A DNA stretch of 6,020 nucleotides from Planctomycetota bacterium (GTDB taxonomy: Bacteria; Planctomycetota; UBA1135), in NCBI GenBank assembly GCA_002400895.1, contig NVRO01000171.1, positions 1-6,020 of the forward strand. Reading direction: 5' to 3'. The translations under genes were made by a program, and so were the position numbers. Below, piece by piece: positions 1 to 6,020 of the stretch (within the stretch, counting starts at the first letter, position 1; the number at the start of each line of letters is the position of its first letter). Below the pieces are notes generated by a model. The model was given only the letters and a program-made list of their open reading frames with translations, was not told the origin of the DNA and ran no database searches.

Positions 1-4
1 AGTA

Positions 5-628
5 GTGGACAAGCTGAACAAGAAAATCCTGCTTGACCCGCTCCATGTCAACAACCCGATTACCCTGCAGGTGCTTGGCATCTGTTCGGCTCTGGCGATT
101 ACCAACCAATTGCAACCCGCCCTGGTCATGTCGGCGGCACTGACCTTCGTGCTCATTGGTTCCAACATGACGATTTCCGCCATTCGCAATCACATTCCCG
201 GAAGCGTGCGCATCATCGTGCAGCTGGCAATAATCGCTTCCTTGGTAATTGTTGCCGACCAGATTCTGCGCGCCTATGTTTACGACGTCTCCAAGCAGTT
301 GACGGTTTACGTGGGACTAATCATCACTAACTGCATCGTAATGGGCCGCGCCGAAGCCTTTGCGATGGCCAACCCGGTCGGCAAAACGGCGATTGACAGC
401 CTTGGCAATGCCATCGGATACAGCGCAATCCTGATTGTGGTTGCATTCTTCCGCGAACTGCTTGGTTCGGGAACCTTGTACGGGTATGAGATCTTGAAAA
501 CCACCAGTAATGGTGGCTGGTATCAACCCAACGGATTGATGGTTTTGTCCCCCGGTGCCTTCTTCCTGATCGGACTGATTATCTGGATTGAACGAACCTT
601 AAGCCCCGAGCTGAACGAAGAGGAATAA
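5..628 (+). CDS. nqrD: Na+-translocating NADH:quinone reductase subunit D
   Basis: This is an integral membrane subunit of Na+-NQR, which passes electrons from NADH to quinone and exports Na+. The 207-residue product is close to the usual family length of about 210 and has about six hydrophobic segments. Family hallmarks are visible: the DPL..NNP N-terminus, the GICSAL motif (Cys27), [14 protein letters not shown] near residues 60-73, [14 protein letters not shown] (Cys110) and NGGWYQPNG near the end. Cys27 and Cys110 match the two cysteines known in the family to ligate the iron-sulfur centre at the NqrD/NqrE interface. The start is GTG at base 5. A TAG at 3-5 overlaps it and could be the nqrC stop, but too little upstream sequence is present to prove this or to exclude an earlier start. 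nqrE follows after 3 bp. Confidence 0.96.
   Translation: MDKLNKKILLDPLHVNNPITLQVLGICSALAITNQLQPALVMSAALTFVLIGSNMTISAIRNHIPGSVRIIVQLAIIASLVIVADQILRAYVYDVSKQLTVYVGLIITNCIVMGRAEAFAMANPVGKTAIDSLGNAIGYSAILIVVAFFRELLGSGTLYGYEILKTTSNGGWYQPNGLMVLSPGAFFLIGLIIWIERTLSPELNEEE
617..624 (+). promoter_or_regulatory. Ribosome binding site of nqrE
   Basis: A purine-rich GAAGAGGA lies within the last codons of nqrD, 7 nt upstream of the nqrE ATG at 632. It fits a Shine-Dalgarno site and supports that start. Because the site is inside nqrD, translation of the two subunits is probably coupled. Confidence 0.7.
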
Positions 629-631
629 TCG

Positions 632-1243
632 ATGGAACTCATCAATATCCTTATCAAGTCGATGTTCGTGGACAACATGGCGCTGGTATTTTTCCTCGGC
701 ATGTGCTCCTTCCTGGCAGTATCCAAGAAGGTTGAGACGGCAATGGGCTTGGGCCTGGCGGTGACCTGCGTATTGGTAGTGACGGTTCCACTCAACAACC
801 TGATCTCCACCTACCTGCTGAAGCCGGGTGCCATGGCATGGGCCGGAGATGCTTTCACGGAAGTAAACCTCTCGTATCTCAACTACATCGCCTGTATTGC
901 CACAATCGCCGCGATGGTGCAGATTGTGGAGATGACGGTCGACAAGTTTGCCCCCAAGCTGTACACCGCATTGGGAGTGTTTCTGCCGCTAATCGCAGTC
1001 AACTGTGCCATTCTGGGAGCTTCCCTGTTCATGATTCAACGTGAATACACCTTTAGCGAAAGCGCGGTTTATGGCCTCGGCTCCGGGCTCGGCTGGTGGC
1101 TGGCAATCGTCGGTCTGGCGGCGATCCGAGAGAAAATGAAGTACTCGAATGTGCCAGCAGGCCTGCGCGGCCTTGGCATCACCTTCATGATCACTGGTCT
1201 GATGGCGATGGGATTCATGCTGTTCGGAGGTATTCAACTCTAG
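632..1243 (+). CDS. nqrE: Na+-translocating NADH:quinone reductase subunit E
   Basis: This membrane subunit of Na+-NQR is paralogous to NqrD and pairs with it around a shared iron-sulfur centre. The 203-residue product has about six hydrophobic segments. Diagnostic motifs are [19 protein letters not shown] (Cys25), [19 protein letters not shown] (Cys125), [11 protein letters not shown] and AIREKMKYS followed by GLRGLGITF. Cys25 and Cys125 are the expected metal ligands. The protein is about five residues longer than the Vibrio protein as I recall it; the extra residues fall in the loop near 66-78 ([13 protein letters not shown]). Two further cysteines, Cys46 and Cys88, lie in predicted hydrophobic stretches. 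The ATG at 632 has a good ribosome binding site. nqrF starts 9 bp after the stop. Confidence 0.97.
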   Translation: MELINILIKSMFVDNMALVFFLGMCSFLAVSKKVETAMGLGLAVTCVLVVTVPLNNLISTYLLKPGAMAWAGDAFTEVNLSYLNYIACIATIAAMVQIVEMTVDKFAPKLYTALGVFLPLIAVNCAILGASLFMIQREYTFSESAVYGLGSGLGWWLAIVGLAAIREKMKYSNVPAGLRGLGITFMITGLMAMGFMLFGGIQL

Positions 1244-1252
1244 GCATTAATC

Positions 1253-2500
1253 ATGATTTACAAAGAAATCGGACTCGAAATCGGACTCGGAGTTCTCATG
1301 TGTTGCCTGGTCGTGTTAGCAATGATTGCATTGCTTCTATTGGCCAAAAGCAAACTGGTGCAATCCGGGAAGGTCACCATTCTGGTCAATGACGATGCTG
1401 ACAGGGCGATAACCTGCTCCGCCGGCAGCAACCTGCTAACCACTCTCGCCAACCAAAAGGTGTTTATTCCCTCGGCCTGTGGTGGTGGTGGCACTTGTGG
1501 GCAATGCCGAGTTCAAGTTCACTCCGGAGGCGGCGACCTCCTGCCCACCGAACAGGGGCACATCAATCGCGGAGAGGCCAAGGACAACTGGCGCCTGTCC
1601 TGCCAAGTCAAAGTCAAGGAAGACATGTCGATTGAACTCGAGCCGGAAATATTCTCGGTTAAAAAATGGGATTGCGAAGTAATTTCCAACCACAACGTTG
1701 CGACCTTCATCAAGGAAATGACTCTCCAACTTCCGGAGGGAGAGAACATCGATTACAAGTCGGGCGGATACATTCAAATTGAGGTTCCAGCGCACGACGT
1801 CAGTTACAACGAATTCTCGATTGAAGACGAATACCGGGAAGATTGGGACGAGTTCAACATGTGGCGCTACCGCTCAGCCCCGGATGAACCCTGCGCACGT
1901 CCCTACTCGATGGCAAGTTACCCTGCGGAGGGCAACCTCCTCATGCTCAACGTGAGGATTGCTTCCCCTCCCCCACGAGGCCCGGAAGGGATTCCACCCG
2001 GCAAAGGCTCATCCTTCATTTTTGCGCAACGACCCGGCGATACGGTCACCATTTCAGGTCCGTATGGAGATTTCTACCTGCAGGACAACGACCGCGAGAT
2101 GGTCTTCATTGGTGGCGGGGCGGGAATGGCACCGATGCGCTCGCATTTGATGCACCTGTTCAGGACCGTGAAAACCGAAAAGAAAGTGAGTTTCTGGTAT
2201 GGAGCGCGCTCCTTGCGGGAGGCCTTCTACGTAGAAGAGTTCGATGAAATCGCCGAGAAGTTCCCCAACTTCACCTGGCATTTGGCTCTCGACAACCCAT
2301 TGCCGGAGGATAATTGGTCCGGCTACACCGGCTTCATTCACCAAGTCTTGTTGGAAAACTACCTGAATGATCATCCCGAACCAGAAGATTGTCAGTATTA
2401 CCTGTGTGGTCCGCCGATGATGAACAGAGCGGTAATCAACATGCTGCATGACCTCGGGGTAGAGCCTGAGGACGTCTTCCTTGACGACTTTGGCGGATGA
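1253..2500 (+). CDS. nqrF: Na+-translocating NADH:quinone reductase subunit F (NADH-oxidising)
   Basis: NqrF takes hydride from NADH at the cytoplasmic face and feeds electrons through FAD and a [2Fe-2S] cluster into the rest of Na+-NQR. The 415-residue protein is full length (about 407 in Vibrio). Domains in order are: one N-terminal membrane helix at about 11-31; a plant-type ferredoxin domain at about 40-130 with cluster ligands Cys76, Cys82, Cys85 and Cys117 ([12 protein letters not shown], then RLSC); an FAD-binding barrel with RPYSMASYP at 216-224; and an NADH-binding domain with [12 protein letters not shown] at 287-298, FWYGARS, CGPPMM at 385-390 and the conserved C-terminal DDFGG. 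All expected cofactor residues appear intact. Only a weak AGG precedes the ATG at 1253; a GGAGG at 1226-1230 is too distant to use directly. The stop codon overlaps the apbE start as ATGA. Confidence 0.98.
   Translation: MIYKEIGLEIGLGVLMCCLVVLAMIALLLLAKSKLVQSGKVTILVNDDADRAITCSAGSNLLTTLANQKVFIPSACGGGGTCGQCRVQVHSGGGDLLPTEQGHINRGEAKDNWRLSCQVKVKEDMSIELEPEIFSVKKWDCEVISNHNVATFIKEMTLQLPEGENIDYKSGGYIQIEVPAHDVSYNEFSIEDEYREDWDEFNMWRYRSAPDEPCARPYSMASYPAEGNLLMLNVRIASPPPRGPEGIPPGKGSSFIFAQRPGDTVTISGPYGDFYLQDNDREMVFIGGGAGMAPMRSHLMHLFRTVKTEKKVSFWYGARSLREAFYVEEFDEIAEKFPNFTWHLALDNPLPEDNWSGYTGFIHQVLLENYLNDHPEPEDCQYYLCGPPMMNRAVINMLHDLGVEPEDVFLDDFGG
2497..2500 (+). promoter_or_regulatory. ATGA stop/start overlap of nqrF and apbE
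   Basis: The apbE ATG and the nqrF TGA share the bases ATGA. There is no strong Shine-Dalgarno site just before it, so apbE is probably translated mainly by ribosomes that terminate on nqrF and reinitiate. This matters because a terminator-like hairpin begins only 28 nt downstream. Confidence 0.65.
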
Positions 2501-3594
2501 TCAACTTGGCTTCAAGCAAGTTGGTGCAAGCAGGTGGTGTGATTACCACCTGCTTTATTTTTTCTTCCCTCCTGTTGGTTCCCGGTTGCGGACGCCAAGT
2601 CGATGCGACTGACTCTCACGATGGTTTGCGTCTGGCCGGACCGACCATGGGTACCGCCTGGCACGCTCTGGTTTGGCCGGACAACGAGCTGACCGCAGAC
2701 GCACATCCGGGCGCGGTGTTGACCGAAGCAGCAGGCAGAGGGGTTGATCGGGTCGACTTATTGATGTCAACCTACAAACCGGCTTCAGACCTGTCGCGGT
2801 TCAATCGTTCGGCCCCAAATGAGTGGGTCGAGGTTGACCATCTGACCGTAGAGGTTGCCCTGAGGAGTCTTGAACTGGCCGAACTGACCGCTGGCGCCTT
2901 CGACCCGACGGTACTACCACTGGTTGACGCATGGTCCTTTGGACCGGGTAAGCGACGTCTACAGCCACCGAGTGAAACGGAACTCATTTCCGCCCTTGCC
3001 CTGGTTGATTGGCGCCAGCTTGAAGTCCGCCGACAGCCCCCGGCCCTGCGCAAACGTATCCGAGGACTGCAACTCGACTTCTCAGCTATCGCCAAAGGTT
3101 TTGGGGCTGACCAGGCGGCCGACGAATTGGAGCGCACCGGCGCCACCGCACTGCTGATAGAAGTTGGTGGTGAAGTGGTGGTCCGTGGCCACAAACCTGA
3201 CGGTAGCAAGTGGCAGGTGGCCATCGAGAAGCCGGTGCTCGACGCTGCCTTTGCCAGTGACAGCCAGGTGATAGTTGAACTGGCAGCCGGAACCGCCATG
3301 GCCACCTCCGGCGATTATCGCAACTGGCGTGAAATCGAGGGCCAAGCCGTTGCCCACACCATCGACCCACGGACCGGAAAACCAGTCAATCATCAACTGG
3401 CCTCGGCGACCGTCATTGCTGCCGATTGCATGACCGCTGACGCCATTGCGACTGCGCTGATGGTACTGGGTCCAGCAGCTGGACTGGAGCTGGTGGAAAC
3501 AATGCCCGAGGTCGAATGCCTGCTGCTGATACGCTCGGGGGAACAACTGGAAGCACTGACCAGCAGTGGCTTCCCGCCGTCGCTTGGCGATTAG
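2497..3594 (+). CDS. apbE: FAD:protein FMN transferase, Na+-NQR flavin-attachment lipoprotein
   Basis: ApbE uses FAD to attach FMN through a phosphoester bond to a Thr in target proteins. For Na+-NQR these are NqrB and NqrC, so the gene's place next to nqrF identifies its clients. The 365-residue product shows the family signatures: [10 protein letters not shown] at 48-57, [16 protein letters not shown] near 88-103, [18 protein letters not shown] near 133-150, [13 protein letters not shown] at 193-205, IEVGGE at 221-226, ATSGDYRNW at 269-277, [11 protein letters not shown] at 287-297 and [15 protein letters not shown] at 311-325. The N-terminus is a lipoprotein-type signal with hydrophobic stretch 15-29 and a lipobox-like LVPGC (Cys31); proline at -2 is atypical. 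The chosen ATG gives the 4-bp overlap with nqrF and supplies the Lys8-containing n-region. A terminator-like hairpin lies over codons 11-22. Confidence 0.95.
   Translation: MINLASSKLVQAGGVITTCFIFSSLLLVPGCGRQVDATDSHDGLRLAGPTMGTAWHALVWPDNELTADAHPGAVLTEAAGRGVDRVDLLMSTYKPASDLSRFNRSAPNEWVEVDHLTVEVALRSLELAELTAGAFDPTVLPLVDAWSFGPGKRRLQPPSETELISALALVDWRQLEVRRQPPALRKRIRGLQLDFSAIAKGFGADQAADELERTGATALLIEVGGEVVVRGHKPDGSKWQVAIEKPVLDAAFASDSQVIVELAAGTAMATSGDYRNWREIEGQAVAHTIDPRTGKPVNHQLASATVIAADCMTADAIATALMVLGPAAGLELVETMPEVECLLLIRSGEQLEALTSSGFPPSLGD
2528..2563 (+). terminator. Intrinsic-terminator-like hairpin inside the start of apbE
   Basis: The arms AAGCAGGTGGT (2528-2538) and ACCACCTGCTT (2545-2555) are perfect 11-bp inverted repeats separated by 6 nt. 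A G-T pair could close the loop to four bases (TGAT, 2540-2543). The right arm runs straight into a T-rich tract (TTTATTTTTT, 2554-2563). Together these have the form of a Rho-independent terminator. The element lies 28 nt past the nqrF stop but within apbE codons 11-22, which encode the signal peptide. It could end most nqr transcripts after nqrF and let a fraction through to apbE. Structure and position are read directly; activity is inferred. Confidence 0.7.
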
Positions 3595-3606
3595 AACGGC
3601 TAAGCG
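3581..3606. other. Weak hairpin between the convergent apbE and nqrM ends
   Basis: CGCTTGGC (3581-3588) can pair with GCTAAGCG (3599-3606) as an 8-bp stem with one G-T pair and a 10-nt loop that contains the apbE stop. No T-tract follows on either strand, so it is not a standard intrinsic terminator. It is the only obvious structure at this convergent junction of 12 bp between stop codons. Confidence 0.3.
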
Positions 3607-3909
3607 CTAAACCGGGAATTCATCGCCCTGGTCGCGACCTGCGCCGGGGGAAGAACGGAGCCCGTGATTGTGCTGGCGGAGAGCACGTTTGGGATAGCCC
3701 AACTCAGCCATCCCCAAAAGACCACTGTCATCGTCCGCGGCACAAAGATCACGCTCCTTGCGGACACAAAAACAATCGCCCAGCATTTCGCTAAGAGCAT
3801 CGACCCCTCCACAGGAGCCGCTGAGACGTCGCCCACTAACCAATACGCCAACCGACATCGCTAATATCGCGACAGCGAAGACCAGGAAGGTGAAAAGAAA
3901 GGTGCTCAT
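3607..3909 (-). CDS. nqrM: Na+-NQR maturation factor NqrM (DUF539)
   Basis: NqrM is a small membrane protein needed to assemble Na+-NQR, thought to help deliver iron to the centre between NqrD and NqrE. The 100-residue product has one N-terminal membrane helix at about 4-24, then the family signature GSCGG with Cys33, followed by Cys46 and Cys48 as CFC, and Cys56. Four cysteines are the family pattern, and Cys33 has the same number as the residue reported essential in Vibrio harveyi NqrM. That agreement supports the ATG at 3909, which lacks a clear Shine-Dalgarno site. From about residue 58 to 100 there is a low-complexity polar tail (rich in Arg, Gly, Asp, His and Gln) that I do not recognise and that makes the protein longer than typical members. 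The gene lies 21 bp after the chalcone-isomerase-like gene and converges on apbE, whereas nqrM usually follows apbE on the same strand. Confidence 0.88.
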   Translation of the reverse strand: MSTFLFTFLVFAVAILAMSVGVLVSGRRLSGSCGGVDALSEMLGDCFCVRKERDLCAADDDSGLLGMAELGYPKRALRQHNHGLRSSPGAGRDQGDEFPV

Positions 3910-3930
3910 GAAAGCAGATGGCGCAATCGC

Positions 3931-4680
3931 CTAGTACCTTGATTTGGCTGCGGCAGCGCGGGCCGCAGCAGAAGCATGTTCAAACACCCGGGCGCAACCG
4001 TTTGGGAAGTCCTCTCTTGCGTCTTCAGCCACCGTGTCCTCGCCAATGGCAGTATCGAACAGAGCGACACAGACATGTTGGGATGTAAACTCTCCCAACA
4101 ACTTGCCCTCCAGGCGCGCAATCAACTTGCCGCCCTTATGCCAGGAGAAGACCAGCTCGTGGCCTTCCTCAATTTCCTTGGTAAACCAGGACTTCAAGGT
4201 TGTCAATCCCGCTTGCGCAGCTTTGGCGCGGGATTCTGCACCCTTTTTGTCCTTTTCATCGGCAGCAAACTTTTTGAGGCGGGGCTCGAGTGAATCGGCG
4301 AATGCCTCGGCGATATCCTCGCCATCGACATCACGGACAAAAACCCAGCGCATGGTTTTACTAAAGTCACCATTCAGAAGTGCGTCGTAGAATTTCTCGT
4401 CTTTCCGCAGCTTCTTGGACTCTACCCCCTCCCACTTGGCCAATGCCTTGGCAGCAGCAGTTGGTTCAACATAGAGACCAAGGGCGTAAACCTTGATGCG
4501 CAAGAAGGTCTTGTCGCGCACTCCCACTCCCATCAGGGTCTGGGCGGTCTTGGAACCTGGCCACACCGCCGAGTTGGCAAACTCTATTTCGGTACGCGGC
4601 TCAACGGTGACATCGGCAGGGGCTTGAGCAGGCGCGGGGAAGAGAATGGGTGCAAAGACGAGAGCAATGGGAGTAATCAT
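3931..4680 (-). CDS. Exported chalcone-isomerase-like domain protein
   Basis: The 249-residue product begins with a signal peptide (MITPIALVFAPILFPAPAQA), with likely cleavage after AQA at residue 20, so the mature protein should be periplasmic or secreted. The mature part resembles bacterial chalcone-isomerase-like proteins. GVGVRDKTFLRIKVYALGLYVE near 51-72 matches the strand pair that opens this fold, TMRWVFVRDV and a WFTKEIEEGHELVFSW segment follow, and an IGEDTVAED motif near the C-terminus matches the usual G..PVSE region. The function of these bacterial proteins is not settled; a fatty-acid-binding role has been proposed for relatives, and there is no reason to expect flavonoid chemistry here. 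A Lys/Glu/Ala-rich helical insertion at about 134-153 and an Ala-rich tail (ASAAARAAAAKSRY) are notable. The start is supported by a strong ribosome binding site. Confidence 0.8.
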   Translation of the reverse strand: MITPIALVFAPILFPAPAQAPADVTVEPRTEIEFANSAVWPGSKTAQTLMGVGVRDKTFLRIKVYALGLYVEPTAAAKALAKWEGVESKKLRKDEKFYDALLNGDFSKTMRWVFVRDVDGEDIAEAFADSLEPRLKKFAADEKDKKGAESRAKAAQAGLTTLKSWFTKEIEEGHELVFSWHKGGKLIARLEGKLLGEFTSQHVCVALFDTAIGEDTVAEDAREDFPNGCARVFEHASAAARAAAAKSRY

Positions 4681-4687
4681 GGGTAGT

Positions 4688-4692
4688 CCTCC
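4688..4692 (-). promoter_or_regulatory. Ribosome binding site of the chalcone-isomerase-like gene
   Basis: On the minus strand GGAGG lies 7 nt upstream of the ATG at 4680. This is the best Shine-Dalgarno match in the window and fixes the start codon. It sits in the 37-bp gap after the dehydrogenase gene; no convincing promoter is visible in that gap. Confidence 0.8.
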
Positions 4693-4717
4693 GATGTGGA
4701 TACTACTGAGAATAAGC

Positions 4718-5764
4718 TCACCCCTGGCTACTGTCGACTTCCAACAAGACTTTGCCGAAAACAGCCCGCTCAGACACCCGCTGGTGGGCAGATGCCACTT
4801 CTTCGAGCTTGAATCGGCTGTCTATAACCGGCCGCAATTTATGCTCCCACACCAGACTGGCAACTTCGTGCATTTCTGCCATCTCTCCCATGGTGGAGCC
4901 ATGGATTGAGAGTGACTTGAAGAAAATGGGGGAAAAATTAAGCCCGATTTCCGCACCGGAAGTAACTCCACAGATGACAATCTGCCCACCTTTGGCCAAC
5001 AGCCGGATGCCAGCCGGCAAAGTATCTGCCCCTACGTGGTCGACAATGATGTCGAACTTGGAGCCGCCAGCCCATGTTCGCGCCTGATTTGGCCAGTCCT
5101 GCTCGCGGTAGTTGGTTCCATGGTCGGCGCCGTTACCCAAGCCCTTTTTGACCTTTTCATCGGTACCGGCAGTGACCATGACCATAGCCCCGAAATACTT
5201 GGCAATCTGAGTAGCAGCGACCGAGACTCCCGAACCTGCAGCATGCACCAGCACCTTGTCTCCTGCCCGGACTCCACATCTTCCCACCAACATATGCCAG
5301 GCAGTCAGATAGGTAAGCGGAAAGGCAGCGGCAAGATCAAGCGGAAACTCATCCGGAACTGCAATCAGGCTTTCAGCCTTGACTACGGCAAATTCAGCAT
5401 TTCCACCATCGGTAGATTCTCCATAAATACCATACTCCCGGCACAAGTTCTCCTTTCCTGCCTGGCACTGCGGGCAACTACCACAACTGAATCCGGGATT
5501 CACACAAACGCGCCGGCCTACATCCCAACCACTAACCCCGTCACCGCACTCGGCAATTACCCCACTGAAATCGCACCCGGTGGTGATGGGTAAGGGAAAC
5601 TTGTGCCCCGGAACTCCTCGCCGCACCCAGGTGTCGAGATGGTTCAATGCGGACCACGCGACCCGCACCAGGACTTCTCCCGTGCCGGGATGAATTTGGG
5701 CGACTTCTTCGAGCTTGAGAACTCCGAAATCACCGTGCTCGTGCACCCTGACTGCCTTCATCAT
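4718..5764 (-). CDS. Zinc-binding medium-chain dehydrogenase/reductase (quinone-oxidoreductase-like)
   Basis: This is a cytoplasmic NAD(P)H-dependent oxidoreductase of the MDR superfamily; its substrate cannot be read from the sequence. The product is 348 residues, full length for the family. The N-terminal GroES-like domain starts MMKAVRVHEHG and contains NHLDTWVRRGVPG and TTGCDFSGVI. A structural-zinc lobe follows with four cysteines in the order CGSCPQC then C (spacing C-x2-C-x2-C-x7-C). The Rossmann domain has VLVHAAGSGVSVAATQIAK, then VDHVG and ICGVTSG, and the protein ends with the usual FGKVLLEV. The Cys and His of a catalytic zinc site are replaced (Asn in NHLD, GCD for GHE), so only the structural zinc is expected. 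ATG at 5764 or 5761 gives the typical N-terminus; a TTG at 5770 is also in frame. No clear ribosome binding site is seen. It lies 49 bp after the VWA gene. Confidence 0.88.
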   Translation of the reverse strand: MMKAVRVHEHGDFGVLKLEEVAQIHPGTGEVLVRVAWSALNHLDTWVRRGVPGHKFPLPITTGCDFSGVIAECGDGVSGWDVGRRVCVNPGFSCGSCPQCQAGKENLCREYGIYGESTDGGNAEFAVVKAESLIAVPDEFPLDLAAAFPLTYLTAWHMLVGRCGVRAGDKVLVHAAGSGVSVAATQIAKYFGAMVMVTAGTDEKVKKGLGNGADHGTNYREQDWPNQARTWAGGSKFDIIVDHVGADTLPAGIRLLAKGGQIVICGVTSGAEIGLNFSPIFFKSLSIHGSTMGEMAEMHEVASLVWEHKLRPVIDSRFKLEEVASAHQRVSERAVFGKVLLEVDSSQG

Positions 5765-5813
5765 TGCCAATGGTACTTAAGACCGGGCACTCAAACTAAG
5801 GGCTTGAATAAAA

Positions 5814-6020
5814 TCAGCGTAAAAGCACCAGGTCGCCGTAATTGCGCGTGGTCAACTGATGCAAAAAGCGTCGCTGCCGGGAGCTTACCCCGACCCCGAC
5901 CGCGCTGATGCGCAGGTTGCGCCACCGATTGGCGTTGCTCACCGCGAGGACGATTTCATCAGTATTACGAACCCCGACCGAGGGATCACCGTCCGAAAGC
6001 AGGATTATTTCTTCGGCAGC
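5814..6020 (-). CDS. C-terminal part of a von Willebrand factor A (VWA) domain protein, partial
   Basis: An open frame enters from the right edge on the minus strand and stops at TGA 5814-5816, giving the last 68 residues of a protein. It reads EIILLSDGDPSVG, then DEIVLAVSNANRWRNLRI, SAVGVGV, RRFLHQLTTRNYGDLVLLR. This is the typical second half of a VWA domain: a hydrophobic strand ending in SDG (the Asp is a metal-ion-dependent adhesion site ligand), a helix containing N..R, the I.A.GVG strand, and a final helix leading to NYG. The first part of the domain (DxSxS) is outside the window. The VWA fold ends the protein. Such domains mediate metal-dependent protein binding; what this one binds and which larger protein it belongs to are unknown. 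The dehydrogenase gene follows 49 bp downstream on the same strand. Confidence 0.75.
   Translation of the reverse strand, partial: AAEEIILLSDGDPSVGVRNTDEIVLAVSNANRWRNLRISAVGVGVSSRQRRFLHQLTTRNYGDLVLLR

Noticed and set aside
1340..1375. The peptide SKLVQSG in NqrF (after its membrane helix) recurs as SKLVQAG near the ApbE N-terminus (2515-2538), with partly matching DNA.
   Set aside because: The match is only about seven residues with mixed nucleotide identity. It is too short to claim a duplication and is more likely coincidence.
2772..3305. Minus-strand open frame of 177 codons within apbE.
   Set aside because: It is a Ser/Arg/Pro-rich shadow of apbE, and the apbE signatures cover the same bases.
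3664..3864. Plus-strand open frame of 66 codons with a GTG start and a fairly protein-like composition.
   Set aside because: It lies wholly antisense to nqrM, whose SCGG/CFC/C pattern and membrane helix are clear. The plus-strand frame shows no recognisable motif.
3944..4390. Plus-strand open frame of 148 codons.
   Set aside because: It is antisense to the chalcone-isomerase-like gene, which has a signal peptide, a strong ribosome binding site and family motifs. The Ser/Ala-rich product is typical of a shadow frame.
4681..4717. Possible promoter for the chalcone-isomerase-like gene and nqrM in the gap after the dehydrogenase gene.
   Set aside because: No -35/-10 pair with acceptable spacing is visible; only the ribosome binding site is supported.
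5036..5593. Plus-strand open frame of 185 codons.
   Set aside because: It is antisense to the dehydrogenase gene, whose zinc-lobe and Rossmann motifs are conserved throughout. The plus-strand product has no family features.

Overview
This window holds the 3' part of an operon for the Na+-translocating NADH:quinone oxidoreductase (Na+-NQR), with its flavin-transferase gene, followed head-on by a block of minus-strand genes. The organism is a Gram-negative bacterium with a sodium-based respiratory chain, probably marine or halophilic. NqrD, NqrE and NqrF are close in sequence to the gammaproteobacterial proteins. The accessory genes (VWA-domain protein, secreted chalcone-isomerase-like protein, zinc-binding dehydrogenase) would also suit a planctomycete or a similar lineage, so I do not commit to a phylum. 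GC content looks moderate and even, with no sign of a mobile element, phage, CRISPR array, tRNA or rRNA.

Plus strand, 5-3594: nqrD, nqrE, nqrF and apbE are tightly packed, with gaps of 3 bp and 9 bp and then a 4-bp ATGA overlap. NqrD and NqrE form the membrane pair that holds an iron-sulfur centre. NqrF is the NADH-oxidising subunit with a [2Fe-2S] cluster and FAD. ApbE attaches FMN covalently to NqrB and NqrC, whose genes should lie just to the left. A perfect 11-bp inverted repeat followed by a T-rich run lies inside the first codons of apbE. It looks like an intrinsic terminator or attenuator between the structural genes and the maturase gene.

Minus strand, 3607-6020, in transcription order: the 3' end of a VWA-domain gene (it runs off the right edge), a medium-chain dehydrogenase/reductase, a signal-peptide-bearing chalcone-isomerase-like protein, and finally nqrM, the second dedicated Na+-NQR maturation factor. 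nqrM converges on apbE, with only 12 bp between the stop codons. In proteobacteria nqrM usually follows apbE on the same strand, so here it is inverted and probably sits under other transcriptional control.

Functionally, nqrD, nqrE, nqrF, apbE and nqrM belong to one system: a sodium pump and its two assembly factors. The other three genes have no obvious link to it. No stretch longer than 300 bp lacks a gene.
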